From assembly GCA_026120185.1 (NCBI GenBank), contig JANUWF010002273.1, forward strand, positions 603,001-667,000: a DNA stretch of 64,000 nt. The letters run 5' to 3'. The translations under genes and the position numbers were made by a program. Origin of the DNA: Voacanga thouarsii (Eukaryota > Streptophyta > Magnoliopsida > Gentianales > Apocynaceae). Shown here piece by piece: positions 1 to 12,186 of the stretch (the stretch's first letter is position 1; every line of letters starts with the position of its first letter). The notes beneath the pieces were generated by a model. That model was given only the letters and a program-made list of their open reading frames with translations. It was not told the DNA's origin and made no database searches.

Positions 1-433
1 TCTTTCTTCTCCTTGGCCGACCACCCTTGTGCTCTTACCTATAGTATTTTCACAAGTGAAGTCATGTGACTTTTCTTAAAAGTCATGCGACTTTACTTTG
101 GTGACTAGCATGCTAGAATATTTTAGAATCTAAAGGAAACTCATAGAACTTTATAGAAGATTTTAGAATCATATGGAACATGTAGGAAGCTTAGCGAATA
201 TCTTAGAAGTTCATAAAATTCTCCTAATCATGCACGAATTCATGCAACCAATCATATAATTTCCTATGGGCTTTCATGTGTGGCTAAAATTATTTTAGGC
301 CTATTAATTATAGGTGGCCCAACAAGCTTTTATCCATGACCCACAACTCTTATATATATAAAAGCCCACTAGCAATATAAATAACATGGCCCACAATCTT
401 TTATATACAAATGTCCACTAGCTTTTTATATAT
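1..433. other. Left flank of the Sirevirus insertion, no gene seen
   Basis: AT-rich sequence with no coding signal. It ends in repeated short phrases about cccacta and tatata and supplies the left target-site copy tatat (429-433). This DNA was contiguous with 21514 onward before the Sirevirus inserted. Confidence 0.5.
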
Positions 434-1741
434 TGAAAAACCTTAGGGGGGGGTGAATAAGGCTTTTGGCAAACAAATACAGATTAAAAATTTTGGTCCC
501 CTTGGAAAATTTGAACAAAGTAGCGGATATGCTTTACAGCTTTACAATTTCAAGAGTTCAGATATGTGTCTATTAAATCAACACAGAACGATAAGAAAGT
601 GTTCTGAAATAAAGATGGGTAGTTGAGATGACAAAGACAAGTTTAAATCAGAATGCAAAGGTTATAAATGAGTTATTGATTTCAAAAGAAAAGATGCAAC
701 ATTTAAGATCTGAAAGTAGCGAAAAGTGTAGTTAAGAATTTTGGCGAAGTAACACAAGACAATGCTCAAGAATTTATGGTGGTCCGATCCTCAATTAATC
801 TACATTCACTACCTTAAGTGAACTTAAGGATTTCAACACCACTCACTAGAAACCTTTTCCCAAATTAATAGTGATAGGTGATACCAATCTTACACAAGAA
901 GATCACCACACTTGATTTTACACCCAACCTCTTTAATCACAACAATCAAGGCTCACCCCAACTGGATTTTACTTCTTCAACCTTGATACAAGCTAGATTG
1001 AAAGAAAGATTACATAAATAGCTCACAAAATTGAGCAGAATGCGAACAAATGAGCACCAACACTTTTTTTACCTTTGGAATAATTCTATTTCATTTTGAA
1101 GCACAAATGAAAAGGGAGATTTTTGTATTCTAAAGTGTAAGAGTATTTCTGAGAAAAATAGCACAAAAATCTACGTCAAAATCGAGTTTTGAAAGCTTTT
1201 ATAGGAACAAAAAATAAGATAGCAATGGCTAATTTTTCGCTGTCAAATTTTTCAGAGTTTTGGATTCAAGGATCGAAAGAAAGTGCATCCAAACGATGAG
1301 TCTCAAATGACACTTTTTTAGGCAGAAACATTTAGATACTGTTACCGAGTTTTGGACGAAACTTTTGAATGTAGAGTTCATCCAAACTACTCAATCCAAA
1401 TATCTGAAAGCTTACTCTTTAAAATCATTTTATTTGTGTGCTTCAAGGTAGAAATAAGCTGAATCATAAGATAAAGGAGACATAGAAATTTACACATAAT
1501 ACCTTGACAAACGATTCATAGTCTAAAGTTTTTTCACAACGACTGCATGATTTTGCAAGCTCTTAAATTGAAGATATACTTGATTTGGATTCATTTGCTC
1601 ATAAGTTGCTTGGCAGTCTCATTTGTATGCCTTTGGAAGAATTGAGGTCAAATATGTCCTATCACATATAAGTCATATAATTTAATCCTCATCAATGTTT
1701 GTCATAAGTTAAAATACAAGAGAATGCCCTCAGAGCTAACA
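434..1741 (-). repeat. Sirevirus 3' LTR
   Basis: 1308 bases, aligning end to end with 20205-21513. It begins TGAAAAACC and ends GCTAACA on the plus strand. It differs from its partner at many single bases and small indels, so the insertion is not recent. Promoter and polyadenylation signals should lie here but were not located with confidence. Confidence 0.93.
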
Positions 1742-1755
1742 ATCTCTCCCTTTTT
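1742..1755 (-). other. Sirevirus polypurine tract
   Basis: On the minus strand this reads AAAAAGGGAGAGAT and lies directly upstream of the 3' LTR start TGTTAGC. This is the plus-strand priming site for reverse transcription. A-run plus GGGAGA next to TGTTAG is the usual Sirevirus form. Confidence 0.85.
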
Positions 1756-3139
1756 GAGTGATGACAAACTTGATGGGATTATGATATAAATACAATGATG
1801 TGTATGGTACGAACATGTTGGACTAAGAAAAACAAGAATCTTTTTAACAGAAAAGCACTCTCTCATTATAGGACTCAAAGAGTGCTTATGAGATTAAGAT
1901 AAGAAAATTTTAAGCATGTACTCATAAACATGGCTCAATGAGCCTATGGCCCAACCTACCTCCTTATCCCCCTTCCTTCCATCAAAGGACTATTTCACAG
2001 GGAACCAGCCACAAATAATAGTTACAAAAAAAATGTATAGATATATACATAAGGAAGTGTAGAAGATAAATCATAAGATGTAATGCTCCCTCTATATATG
2101 TGCATATGTGAACAAAGGATAATAAGATGCTAGCCATGAAGTGCGTTTGAGAATAAGACTGGATTTCAAGATTTTAGCCTTCCAAAATAGGCATCCAAAA
2201 TAGGATAAAATGGGGTAGAAGCTAGCCTTTTAAAAAATTATTTTTGGATTGCTATTTTGGATTGAAGAAATATAGATCTAAAACTCCCCATGTGTATATG
2301 CAGGGTAAAAACGAATTTTCACCAAAATAGATCAATGGTTTTTAACCCAACCTAGTTTTCTCAAGGTATTTCAACACAAGGAATTTTTGTGCAAAAAAAA
2401 AAAAAAAACTACACAGTTTTCATAAGTATAAATATTATTATCATCCGAATATTTAACAAAGTGCATATCACAACCACAGTAAAAAAAAAAATCATCAGGC
2501 CAAGTTAAAATCAGTTAGAATGCACAATAAACTTACACTCATACTTCAAACTCCTTATTCCATGATAGTAATAATATCTCAACATAGTCTCCACTAAGTC
2601 ACCCAATTCTTTATTGTCCGCGTTCTCAAACCCTAAACAGTCTGTAAATTCATAACATATATTCTCACATCATAGTTCCCAATCCACCATTTTCAATATA
2701 AACGTCATAATTCGTCATTAATCACAATACTCAATTCTCACTCCAAATCATAGCTCATAGTTCACAATTCACAATCCACCACCATTCATATTTTACAATT
2801 CTCAGTTCACAATCCAAATCATAGTTCATAATGCACAATTCACAATTCACCACGATTCATACTTCACAATATATATTCTCCCCCTTTGTCATCAATCAAA
2901 ATGCAAAAAAGATAGAATAAAGAGGTCAAACAGAAAAAGAGCTTGCATAGAAAAACCATGATCAAGAGAGTAGAAATATATAGTCAAAAAAATTAGTAGG
3001 GGATAAGTGCAGAAATAAATTGTTCAAGTACTAGTGCAGAAATCATAAAATTATTTGTCTATAGCAAAGTAATAAAAGTTGTTCAAGAATAGGAAATCAG
3101 TAAGTAACACGCGGGATTGGTCAGTCAAGAAATGTGGAT
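1756..3139 (-). other. Sirevirus 3' non-coding region with a second PPT-like motif
   Basis: No ORF of note. Position 2877-2894 reads on the minus strand as a GATGACAAAGGGGGAGA-type motif, resembling the extra polypurine tracts known upstream of Sirevirus 3' LTRs. Between about 2640 and 2880 there is a degenerate tandem low-complexity run built on ttcacaattcacaatc and catagttca. Confidence 0.65.
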
Positions 3140-4801
3140 TATTGCAGACTTAGTCCCGGCACCCCTTTTTGAATGCTGTCTAGTAATTCGACTGGACTTT
3201 CTTTTTACTACCACATACTTCTGCCATTTACCAGATGAACTTCTAGCTATGGTTAGCTTGGGAGCATGAAATGCAATAGGAGAAGCTGAGATGGGGACTT
3301 CACTCTCCTTCTCTTTATCTTTCTCACTTTCTTCTTCTTTCTCTGGTTCCTTTTCCTGGTCCGATTATGCTTCTTGCTCAATTTGTTTATCAGCTATGTC
3401 TTCAACTTGAGAAGAGGCAGTTTCTTTTTCAGTCATTTGTTCTTCAGGAGGAGCTTGTTCATCATAGACTCCCTCAGTAGTCTTTTTTTTCCTTCTTTTC
3501 TTCCATATTTCTCAATCTGGTTCCTAAATTTTGTAATTTAGTTGTGACTTCTGCCCGAAATCCATCAAATTGTTTTGTTAAGCTGTTAATAGCTTCTAAG
3601 ATACTTTAAGACAAACTGCTTTCCTCAATCCTTTTCTTGCCCTTGTTTGAGGATTCTTCCCCCATTTCAGACTTTCGTTTTATCCCTATTTGGGCAGCAG
3701 TGTAGTTCTTTTTCCTTCCCCCTTAATTTTTAATTGCTTTTCCTTTTCTTCGTCCGATACATCTCTAAGTAAGACCCCTTCCCCCATTTCAAACTTGAAC
3801 AAACCCATTTTTTTCAAAAGATTCCATGTTATACACATTTGTCTTCAGCTGACTAGGCGCACATGTATTTAGATCCACATTGAAATGCCTAAAGACTTTG
3901 GTCAATAGATTGCCATATGAGAGTGCCTTGTAAGATGTGTTTCTTGACTGCATCATCAACTTATCTGCCAAAAAGCCAAAACTGATCTGTTGACCTTTAG
4001 ACAGGACTAATATCAATATCATTTGCATGATACTTACTGATGTCTTGTGTCCAAAACTTGGGGCAACCATAGTCGACACCATATGGTGCAAAATCCTTCC
4101 AACACCATATGGTGCAAAATCCTTCCAGCACTATTTCATCATTTCGAATTTTTGTCACTTGAGTTCTTAAAACTCTTTCCACAAGTAAATTTCTCTTCAA
4201 ATTTTTTCAAATAAAAAAGGTTTGACCCTTCAGGGAATTTGTTCATTTCGAAGAATTGAATCCCTCCATCTCTAACTTCAAAAATTTTATTTAACAACCG
4301 ATGGTCGAATTCCATATTCACTGATACTACTCTAGTGCTATACCATTGCACCATAAAACCTCCATCAGTCGGCTCTAACCTTCCCTTTTTTAGATTTACA
4401 TAACATTCCCAAACCAAAGGAGTGTACAGTTTCTCATTTACCGACAATAAAGCTCCCCAACCAAGATTTTCAAACATATTCAGAATGTCAAAGAAGTTCA
4501 AAAATCCCTCAGCATCAACCCGATATCCTGTGACCACAGTCCTATTTCTAGACAACCAATCATTAAAATCAGACTTGCATTTTTTATCAAGAAAGCGTGG
4601 TACCTGGGTTTCAAAGCTTTCTGGTGCACTATGCTCTATTGATGAGTTGGATCGTGAGGCTTCTTTAGCGATTTTCTTTTCTTTCTACTTGGTGCCCGAT
4701 TGTGCGGTAGCAACAGCTTTTGTCTTAGCCACTCCTTTGATTTTCTTGCCCATCTTGGTCTTTTGCGCAGTTCCTTTGTTAGAGTTTGACACTTTCGCCA
4801 T
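3140..4801 (-). pseudogene. Extra ORF downstream of Sirevirus pol (plant-transposon-protein-like)
   Basis: The start is an ATG whose complement is 4799-4801, followed by a Lys-rich N-terminus (MAKVSNSNKGTAQKTKMGKK). A TAG near 4685 interrupts it, and the frame then resumes. The middle (about 4555-4140) contains YRVDAEGFLNFFDILNMFENLGW and TPLVWECYVNLKKG, shaped like the putative plant transposon protein domain found in retroelement ORFs. After one or more frameshifts near 4000-4140 it continues with FLADKLMMQSRNTSYKALSY. A Glu/Lys-rich low-complexity segment (3290-3440) and a basic C-terminus with KRKSSRITRQHSKRG (about 3150-3215) follow. It lies where Sireviruses carry env-like or extra ORFs. 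I see no clear transmembrane segment, so env is not supported. Function is unknown. Confidence 0.6.
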
Positions 4802-6224
4802 GGCAGAGGCAAGAGGAAGGTGAAGGATTTTCGTTTCAGTTTGGGAAGATGAAGATACAATTGTGAGAAAAGTAGAGAGAACAATGATAGTTTCAGATTT
4901 CTAGGAGAGAGAGAGTTATAGTCTTTTTGTGATTTCCTAGGTTCTAGAGTGGATAAGTACAATCAAGTACTTTTCATTAGGTGTGGTAATATTGAACATA
5001 ACATGAAAACGACAAGGTTATAGTGGGTTAGAATTGGGGTTTCACAAGTTCGAATCGAAACGGGTCGACCCGTTTAATTTAAACATGTTCGGGTCATAAA
5101 CGGGTTCAACCCGTTTTAACCTGTTTTAACCCACGAACCCGTTTAATTTTTTTTTAATACTTATGTTTAATACTTTTTCTAATACCTTACAAATTTCACT
5201 ATAGAAAATTAGATAATTTAATTCTTTACATGAATTAATTGAATTAAATTTTATTATATGAATTAATTGAATTGCTTGTGTGTCTATTTTGTTTAATTAT
5301 ATGAGACCTTTTAAGGAAAATAAATAGTGTTAATGTAAATATTTGCTTGATATATGGTAAATGAATCATTCTTAATGAATTATTATTTAGTATCTATGAT
5401 AATAATATTATTACAATGACGTTTAATTAAAGAAAATAATTTCTAGAACAATCTTATTTTATTGCAAAGCTACATTTGTTTAAATTCTTTAAGATTAAGT
5501 ATTATGAATTTATAGATTAAAGCTACATATCTAGTTGGATGGTTTGTTGTTTTATGGTTATTTAAGATTTTATGGGTGTTTTTATTGGTTTTTTTAGTTT
5601 CATATGGTTTGATTTTATTTTTTAAAATTTTTTGTTTAATAGGTGGACAGATTGGCGGGTTTAGAAAGTATTTGGATTGGCGGGTTTAGTAATTATCTAT
5701 TTAATTTTTGTGTCTAATCGTGTCATATCGTGTCAATCCGTTTTATAACACAAACATGACACAAAAATAAACATATTGACACAATACGACATGTTTATTA
5801 ATCGTGTCGTGTTCGGGTTGGCTTGTCGTATGTAATTATCTCAAGTTGACATGACCCGCCAACTCGAACATGACACGATTGCCACCCCTAATTTTCATCA
5901 AAGACTTTTCACCAGAGATAGGGTCATTTTTTGAAAAAGTGCGAACATTTGAAAATTTTGAAAAGTGATTTCTGGACTTATGTTCCCTTTCTTCCTTATA
6001 AAAATAAAATAAAATGGGCTTTTCATGAATTTTGGACTGCTACTATTTTGGATTCGAATTGAGTCCAAATTAGTCTGTCCAAAAAGCAGAATTAAAGATG
6101 TTCAGTTGATGGGATTTTGGATTCATGTTTTTCAGATATTACGTCCAAAATTACTGTCCGAAAGGTGTATCTTCAGTAGTTCTGCAAGAATGAACAAACC
6201 AATCCTTGGTAAAATATTTAGTTA
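4802..6224 (-). other. Spacer between Sirevirus RNase H and downstream ORF
   Basis: Non-coding apart from the hAT-like insertion. 5891-6224 is ordinary element spacer sequence with no convincing reading frame. Confidence 0.5.
5038..5890. mobile_element. Probable hAT-like non-autonomous element inside the Sirevirus
   Basis: The right end reads, in complement, TAGGGGTGGCAATCGTGTC, a very common terminus of plant hAT-type non-autonomous elements. The left part is rich in GGGTCGACCCG and AACGGGTT phrases in inverted arrangement. The interior is AT-rich and has no ORF. I could not confirm matching 8-bp target duplications, so the left boundary is approximate. Confidence 0.45.
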
Positions 6225-7007
6225 CATAATTCTAATAATTCCTAAACCTCTTCTCAGATGATTAAATCTATCTTCGGCCAGAGGTTTCGTAAAGATGTCT
6301 GCAAGCTGTTCATTGGTTGGAATAAATTTAACACACACACATCACCCTTAAGCACATGATCTCTAATAAAAGATGCTTAATTTTAATGTCCTTAATTCTA
6401 GAATGTTGAATATGATTTTTGATTAAATTAATAGCACTAGTATTATCACATAAGATAGGCACACAATTAAAATTTAAACCAAAATCAAGCAAGGTGTTTT
6501 TCATTCATAGAACTTACGCGCAACAACTACCAGCTATTATGTACTTAGCTTCAGTTGTTGACAAAGAGACACAGGCTTACTTTTTGCTATACCACGAGAC
6601 AAGGGAATGTCCAAGAAATTGACAGTGACCATTGGTAATTTTGCTTTCAACATTGCAACTGGTATAACGGCATCCGTATATCCTATAAGATTAAAAGAAT
6701 TAGTTCGAGGATACCACAAGCCATAATCATGAGTTCCAATTAAGTATCTAAGGATTCATTTTATAGCACATAGATGAGATTCCTTGGAACATGATTGAAT
6801 TCTTACACAAAGACATACTGAAAACATAATATCAAGTCTGCTAGCGGTAAGCTAGAGGAGACTTCCGATTATATCTTTATATTTTGATTCATCCACTTTC
6901 TTACCTTTTTCATCTTTATCAAGCTTTAATGAAGTGCTCATAGGTGTACTTATTTCTTTTGCTTCGTTCATACCAAACATTTTGAGTAGTTTCTTGGCAT
7001 ACTTGGC
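6225..7007 (-). pseudogene. Sirevirus RNase H (decayed)
   Basis: Read on the minus strand, this follows the reverse transcriptase. Recognisable pieces are SLKLDKDEKGKKVDESKYKD (about 6885-6945), LWYPRTNSFNLIGYTDAV (about 6720-6665), SRGIAKSKPVSL (about 6600-6560), and, across frameshifts, blocks corresponding to IRDHVLKGD, TNEQLADIF and LRRGLGI (about 6375-6225). These are the standard Ty1/copia RNase H blocks. RNase H removes the RNA strand during cDNA synthesis. The frame is broken several times, so no active enzyme is possible. Confidence 0.8.
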
Positions 7008-7860
7008 TTAATTTAAGAAGATTCCATCTTTAGTTTGCTTGATTTGAAGACCAAGAAAGAAGTTAAGTTCTCTCATCATGTTCATTTCAAATTCTTCCTG
7101 CATTGCCTTGGCAAATTTCTTGCACAAGGAATCATTATTAGCCCCAAAAATATTATCCTCAACATATATTTGCATAATTAAGATATTATCAGATTTTTTA
7201 GACTTGATAAATGAAGTAGTATCAACTAAGCCTCTTGAAAAGCCTTTTAAGAGAAGAAAACCACTTAATCTTTCATACCATACTCTTGGAGTTTGTTTTA
7301 AACCATAAAGGGTTTTTGAGAATTTGAAAACATGGTTTGGAAAAAGTTCATAAGTAAAATCAGGAGGTTGTTCCACATATACTTCTTCTTCAATAAAATC
7401 ATTTAAGAAAGTACTTTTTACATCCATTTGGTAGAGCATAAAACCTTTGAAAAAAGCAAATGCAAACAACATTCTTATCGATTCTAATTGAGCAACGGGA
7501 GCGAAAGTTTCATCATAATCGATGCCTTCTTCTTGATTGAATTCCTGGATAACCAATCTAGCTTTATTTATGATAACATTACCATGCTTATCAAGTTTGT
7601 TTCTAAATACCCACTTGGTACTAATTATGAGATAGTTAAGTGGTCTAGGGACAAGCTTCCAAACTTAATTCCTTTCAAATTGATTCAGCTCTTCTTGCAT
7701 AGCCATAATCCAAAATTCATCATGTAAAGCTGCATCAATGCAATTTGGTTCAGTACTAGAGAGCAGAGCAAAATTGTCAACAAAATACCGTCTAGTTTTG
7801 ACTCCACAACTAGGATCACCAATGATTTGCTCTTTTGGATGGACAATTTTGTACTTCAAA
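7008..7860 (-). pseudogene. Sirevirus reverse transcriptase (decayed)
   Basis: The longest open stretch (7008-7556) holds YDETFAPVAQLESIRML, YQMDVKSTFLN (first catalytic Asp), YGLKQTPRVWYERLSGFL and YVEDNIFGA. In this last block the family motif YVDD has become YVED, so a metal-binding Asp is replaced by Glu. An upstream piece (7665-7859) with DAALHDEFWIMAMQEELNQFERN is the usual start of the Ty1/copia RT domain. Stops separate the two pieces. Domain order after integrase is as expected for copia. Confidence 0.9.
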
Positions 7861-7973
7861 TCTTTTAGCAGATCTTGATTTGTAAGTTTTTCAGTTCTTT
7901 GATTATTTTCTTCAGCTTGTTATTCTTCTAGTTTCTCTTCTTTGGCATGAATATCAAGTAGATAAGTCATATG

Positions 7974-8555
7974 CTATTCCCTGCCCTTTTCTTTTGAGAT
8001 ATCTATATCATCATCATCATTTCTAGAAGAATGTATACTTGATTCATCAAATACAATATGTATAGATTCTTCTACACATAGAGTTCTCTTATTGTATACT
8101 CTATATACTTTTTTATTGGAAGAATATACAAGAAATATAGCCTCATCAAATTTGCTATCAAAATTTTCAAGATTGTTTTGAGTATTGAGGACAAAATATT
8201 TGCATCCAAAAACTTTGAAATATAAAATAGATTGAACTTTGACAAATATCAATTCAAAATGAGTTTTTTTTAGGAACAGTTTTAGCATAATTTGGTTGAC
8301 AATATAATAGGCTGTATTCATAGCCTCAGCCCAAAAATATTTTGGAATGAAGTTTTCACACAGCATGACCTTGCCATTTCTTGCAAGGTTCTATTTTTCT
8401 TTTCAACCATACTATTTTTGTTGAAGGGTTTTGACAGCAGAAAAATTATGAAAATACCACTTTCCTCACAAAATTTAGTGAAATCATGGTTGAAATTCTC
8501 TACCATTATCGCTTCTAATTGAAATCAATTTGCAGCCAAGGAAGTTTTGAACACG
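7974..8555 (-). pseudogene. Sirevirus integrase, C-terminal part, cut by CACTA
   Basis: From 8555 downward the minus strand reads VQNFLGCKLISIRSDNGREF (second catalytic Asp), then a frameshifted GIF block, VEKKNRTLQEMAR (catalytic Glu) and YFWAEAMNTAYYIVNQ. It then reads KVFGCKYFVLNTQNNLENFD and an acidic tail. This is the integrase core plus C-terminal region of Ty1/copia. The reading frame continues directly at 18236 once the CACTA element and one copy of acg are removed. Confidence 0.88.
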
Positions 8556-9130
8556 CACTACAAGAAATTTGCTTATTTGCCACAGATAAATCCGTGGCAA
8601 ATCCGTGACTAAATTGGAATTTACCATGGATCTACGACGGAATTGGTCCGTGGCAAATACCTTCGTCACTAAGCATTTTTTGAGAGGAAACTTTTTTTCC
8701 GTGGTAATTTGCCACGGAATTTTCAAGTTGGTGGCACTTGAACAAGAGATATTGCGAGGGAACCGTGGAAAATCCGTAACAATTTGCCATGGAAACAATA
8801 TGAAAATAAGCTGTTCGTGGCAAATTCGTGACAAATTGCCACGGATACTTTATTTAGAAATACTTTTCGTGGCAAATCCGTGGCAATTTGTTACAGATTT
8901 GCCACGCATACTTTATTTAGAAATACTTTCTGTTTCAAATCCGTGGCAGATTGCCACGGATTTTCCAAGGAAGCAATGTTAAACAAGCAACTGTGGCAAG
9001 TCCGTGGCAGATTGCCATGGATTTGCCATGGATACTTCATTTAAAAATTTGTTCCATGGCAAATTCATGGTAAAATTGCTATGGATTTGCCACAAAACAT
9101 TATTTTTTTCATAGTAAATTGTCACAGATT
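8556..9130. repeat. CACTA left terminal and subterminal repeat region
   Basis: After CACTACAAGAAA come many copies, in both orientations, of a 10-12 bp unit like CCGTGGCAAAT or TTGCCACGGAT, often arranged as small palindromes. In En/Spm such units bind the element's own DNA-binding protein. The array decays toward 9130. Confidence 0.88.
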
Positions 9131-10223
9131 ATTAAAAATTTTTAAAAAATTAATTTAACCCTGCATACGTTATTTTTTTAATTATCTTTTTTTTTTTTGT
9201 ATTTAACCCTGCACACGTACAATTTCCTACCAAACACAATAGAATCAACTCATTCAACACCCAATATAATAAAACACAATTTCCTCATTTCCAAACAATT
9301 CAAAAGCAATATCCTCAATAATCAAATCATAAATAATTTACGAAGTCCCAAAAAATATATTACTACGTGTACGAGAAGTAGGAAATATCAAGAACTTAAT
9401 CAGAAACAGTAGTACAAATACAAAAAAGAAGGAAATTTGAAATCTCTGTTCATGTTCTCCATGGAATTTGATAGATCTAGGTTGAATTAGGACAGTTCAG
9501 CTCTTGTTGCTTCTACATTGCTGGCATTATTCACATTAAGTGAAAGACTCTTCTGAACTTTCGCCAATATTACTTGCAAGTATTTCCCTTAAGCCTCTAT
9601 CCTCATCTGTAACTTCTTTTGCACTTGTTATGATTGGATATGAGTAAAGTGGAGACTATATGTCAATTACAATTACTTTTGAAGTGATTGTGGTGCTTTA
9701 TATATAAACACTGGTGTGTTATTAAAAGGGGAAAGGAACTTTACCTAGTAAAATGGGTACAGAAACTACAGAATCACGTGCCAAGTGGCAAAATAGGAGA
9801 GAGCAATCTGTATTCATAATTTTTCCATTCTAGGAAATGACATATCATGAATAGATATCAGTTATCATCCTACTTGAAAGGGCAAAGAGAGAGAGAGAGA
9901 GAGAGAGAGAATCTGCACCACATAATTTTTCAAGAGGTCCCTGATTTAATAAAGGATCACAAACAACATTTGTATTCACATCATGAATTTTTAAATGTTT
10001 TTAGATTATCAGATTTAAGTTTCCATTTCCAAAATTATTAAACAAAATGCCTGAGATACAAAATAGTGCTCATTATTAGACATTAACTACTTAAAAACAC
10101 ATTTTCAACTAGAACAACAGAGAACCACAAAGCTACTCTTAGCTTGCTTTTCTTGGGATATGGCTAATATCTGGAATAAAGTGTTACTGTCCCATCTGAA
10201 AATGGAAAGCATACCAGAATATA
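9131..10223. other. CACTA interior, left part
   Basis: 9196-9290 is homologous to the complement of 32245-32355 in the second CACTA element, showing that both share a 5' region. 9490-9660 on the minus strand contains a coding-like stretch with SAKEVTDEDRGLREILASN, unidentified and short. A (GA)n run lies at 9882-9910. No real gene is supported. Confidence 0.5.
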
Positions 10224-12121
10224 TGTGAAACCCTAATTAAAACCAACCTTAGAGTAAGGGGAGTCGGGATGCATTTCATATTTTCTTGCATGCATGAATA
10301 TATTTTTGTATGATTTTATGTGCTTTGGATTTGTGATTTGTAGACTAGAAGGCTTAATTGTGCTTATTGAGTAAGAAGGACAAAATGGTAATTTTGCTTG
10401 AGGTGGAAATAGGGAGATAGCTTGAGGGTTATATAGGAAAAATATTTGGGAGAGAAAATAAGAATAAGAGTTGTTGTAGTTTAGTGGTTAGAGCTTTGGA
10501 ATAAATCCTTGAGGTCTTAAGTTCAAATTCCATCATTTGAGTTTTAGCATGATTAAATTTTATTTTTGATAGGTAGGCTAATTTCGGCCCTTGCATGCCT
10601 TAGGGAGGAGTAGGAGTGTTATCCTAGGGGAGACATGAAAGGAATGTCCTAATCCTACTCTTATACCCTACAAAAATTTCTAAAGGATTCATACCCTTTT
10701 TGATCTCTAGCTTCCTTTAATTCTTAATCCATTAAATTGCTCAATTATCTAAGCCATTTTTATTCCCAAAAAATTCCAGCAAGGTTCTATGATTGTGAAG
10801 CTTCAAAAATGCCTCTTGGAGGATGGAATTTTATCCGAAAATGGGGAAGAGTTAAGGAAGGTTCCCAAGAAAATTAATCTCCATGGTTGAACCTTCAAAC
10901 TCCAACCTATTGGTATTCATCTTCTTCATGTAGTGATCTGGAAGTTTTTTCAGATTCTTGATCAGTCCAATTGTTGAAATCTTCAGCCATCTTTTCCTTT
11001 CAAATACTGCCAGAAAAATAATCAATTCACTCAACTTGAAGACTGAAAAATTTAGCCAAAACCGGACTGCACAAAAGCTGTGCAAACCAGGAAAATTCCT
11101 GGGCAGTTTTCGTAGCTTGGTAAGCTAAGAACCAAGCTGTTTCTTCCACCTTTTCAACCAGCAATTCAACCCTGTCTTTCCTCCATAAAGAAGGCTGAAA
11201 ACCAGCCTTAAAGGACCCTCCAAAACCTCCTCAAACCTTCGGCAAGTTGGCTGAAACATGGTAGAAAAATCTGTACAAAAATTCTAGCAAGTCATGCGAA
11301 AGACCAACCAGAAATTCCAGCTTTGTTTCCCTCCTCACCCTTGTCCGAAACTCACTCCATCTTTCTGTAAAACCCATCTTGGTCAGCCATGAACTGAACT
11401 TCATCATTTTCACCGTTGTTCTACATGAAAAAAGCCCCATGGCTACCCCTCAAATCACTCCATCAATTGCTGCAATCAAGCCTTTAATTGAAGTCCAAAA
11501 TTCCAGCAAATTATTTCATCAAACTTCCATGGATTAAGCCTCAACTATCTAGAAAATTTCCTCACTCTTACACTCCATAATTTAGCCACCCTAAAGCTCA
11601 TTCAAACATCATTCATCTCAACAACATTCCAGCCAAACCAATCGGCCATTGAAGCTCACAAAAGACCTCCTTCAACCAAGATATTCTTACCATACTTGCT
11701 ACCATAGTGCACTCCCTAAATTATTCTTTTTGAATTTCAAACAAGCAGCTTTCCTTCTCCTCCCAAATCTGAAAATCCAATTATCAGAATTCTCCAATCC
11801 ATTCGGCCACCCTTTCCAAGAAAAATTTCGGCCAGCCTTCCTCCATACTCTCCATTCTCTCCAAACCTCCAAGAACACACACCACCATTCTCCTCGCCTA
11901 GGACCACTCTAAACCTCTTCAATCTTCTCCAAAAACACCAGATCACATCTACTCATTCTCTTGAATCCATTTCTGTAATTTATAACATCAAACGCTGAAA
12001 TCAAAGTTCCACTTTCGGATCAAAAATCAGAATTTTCTTGAAGACTCAAGAACACTCTCAAGGTAAACATGGTCGATTATCTCCATCTCCTTTCATCTTC
12101 GACCTTAATGAATATACAAAT

Positions 12122-12186
<65 letters not shown>

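Noticed and set aside
8560..9100. CRISPR-like regularly spaced short repeats
   Set aside because: Units occur in both orientations with irregular spacing, lie next to CACTA termini and sit in a plant nuclear genome. They are subterminal transposase-binding repeats.
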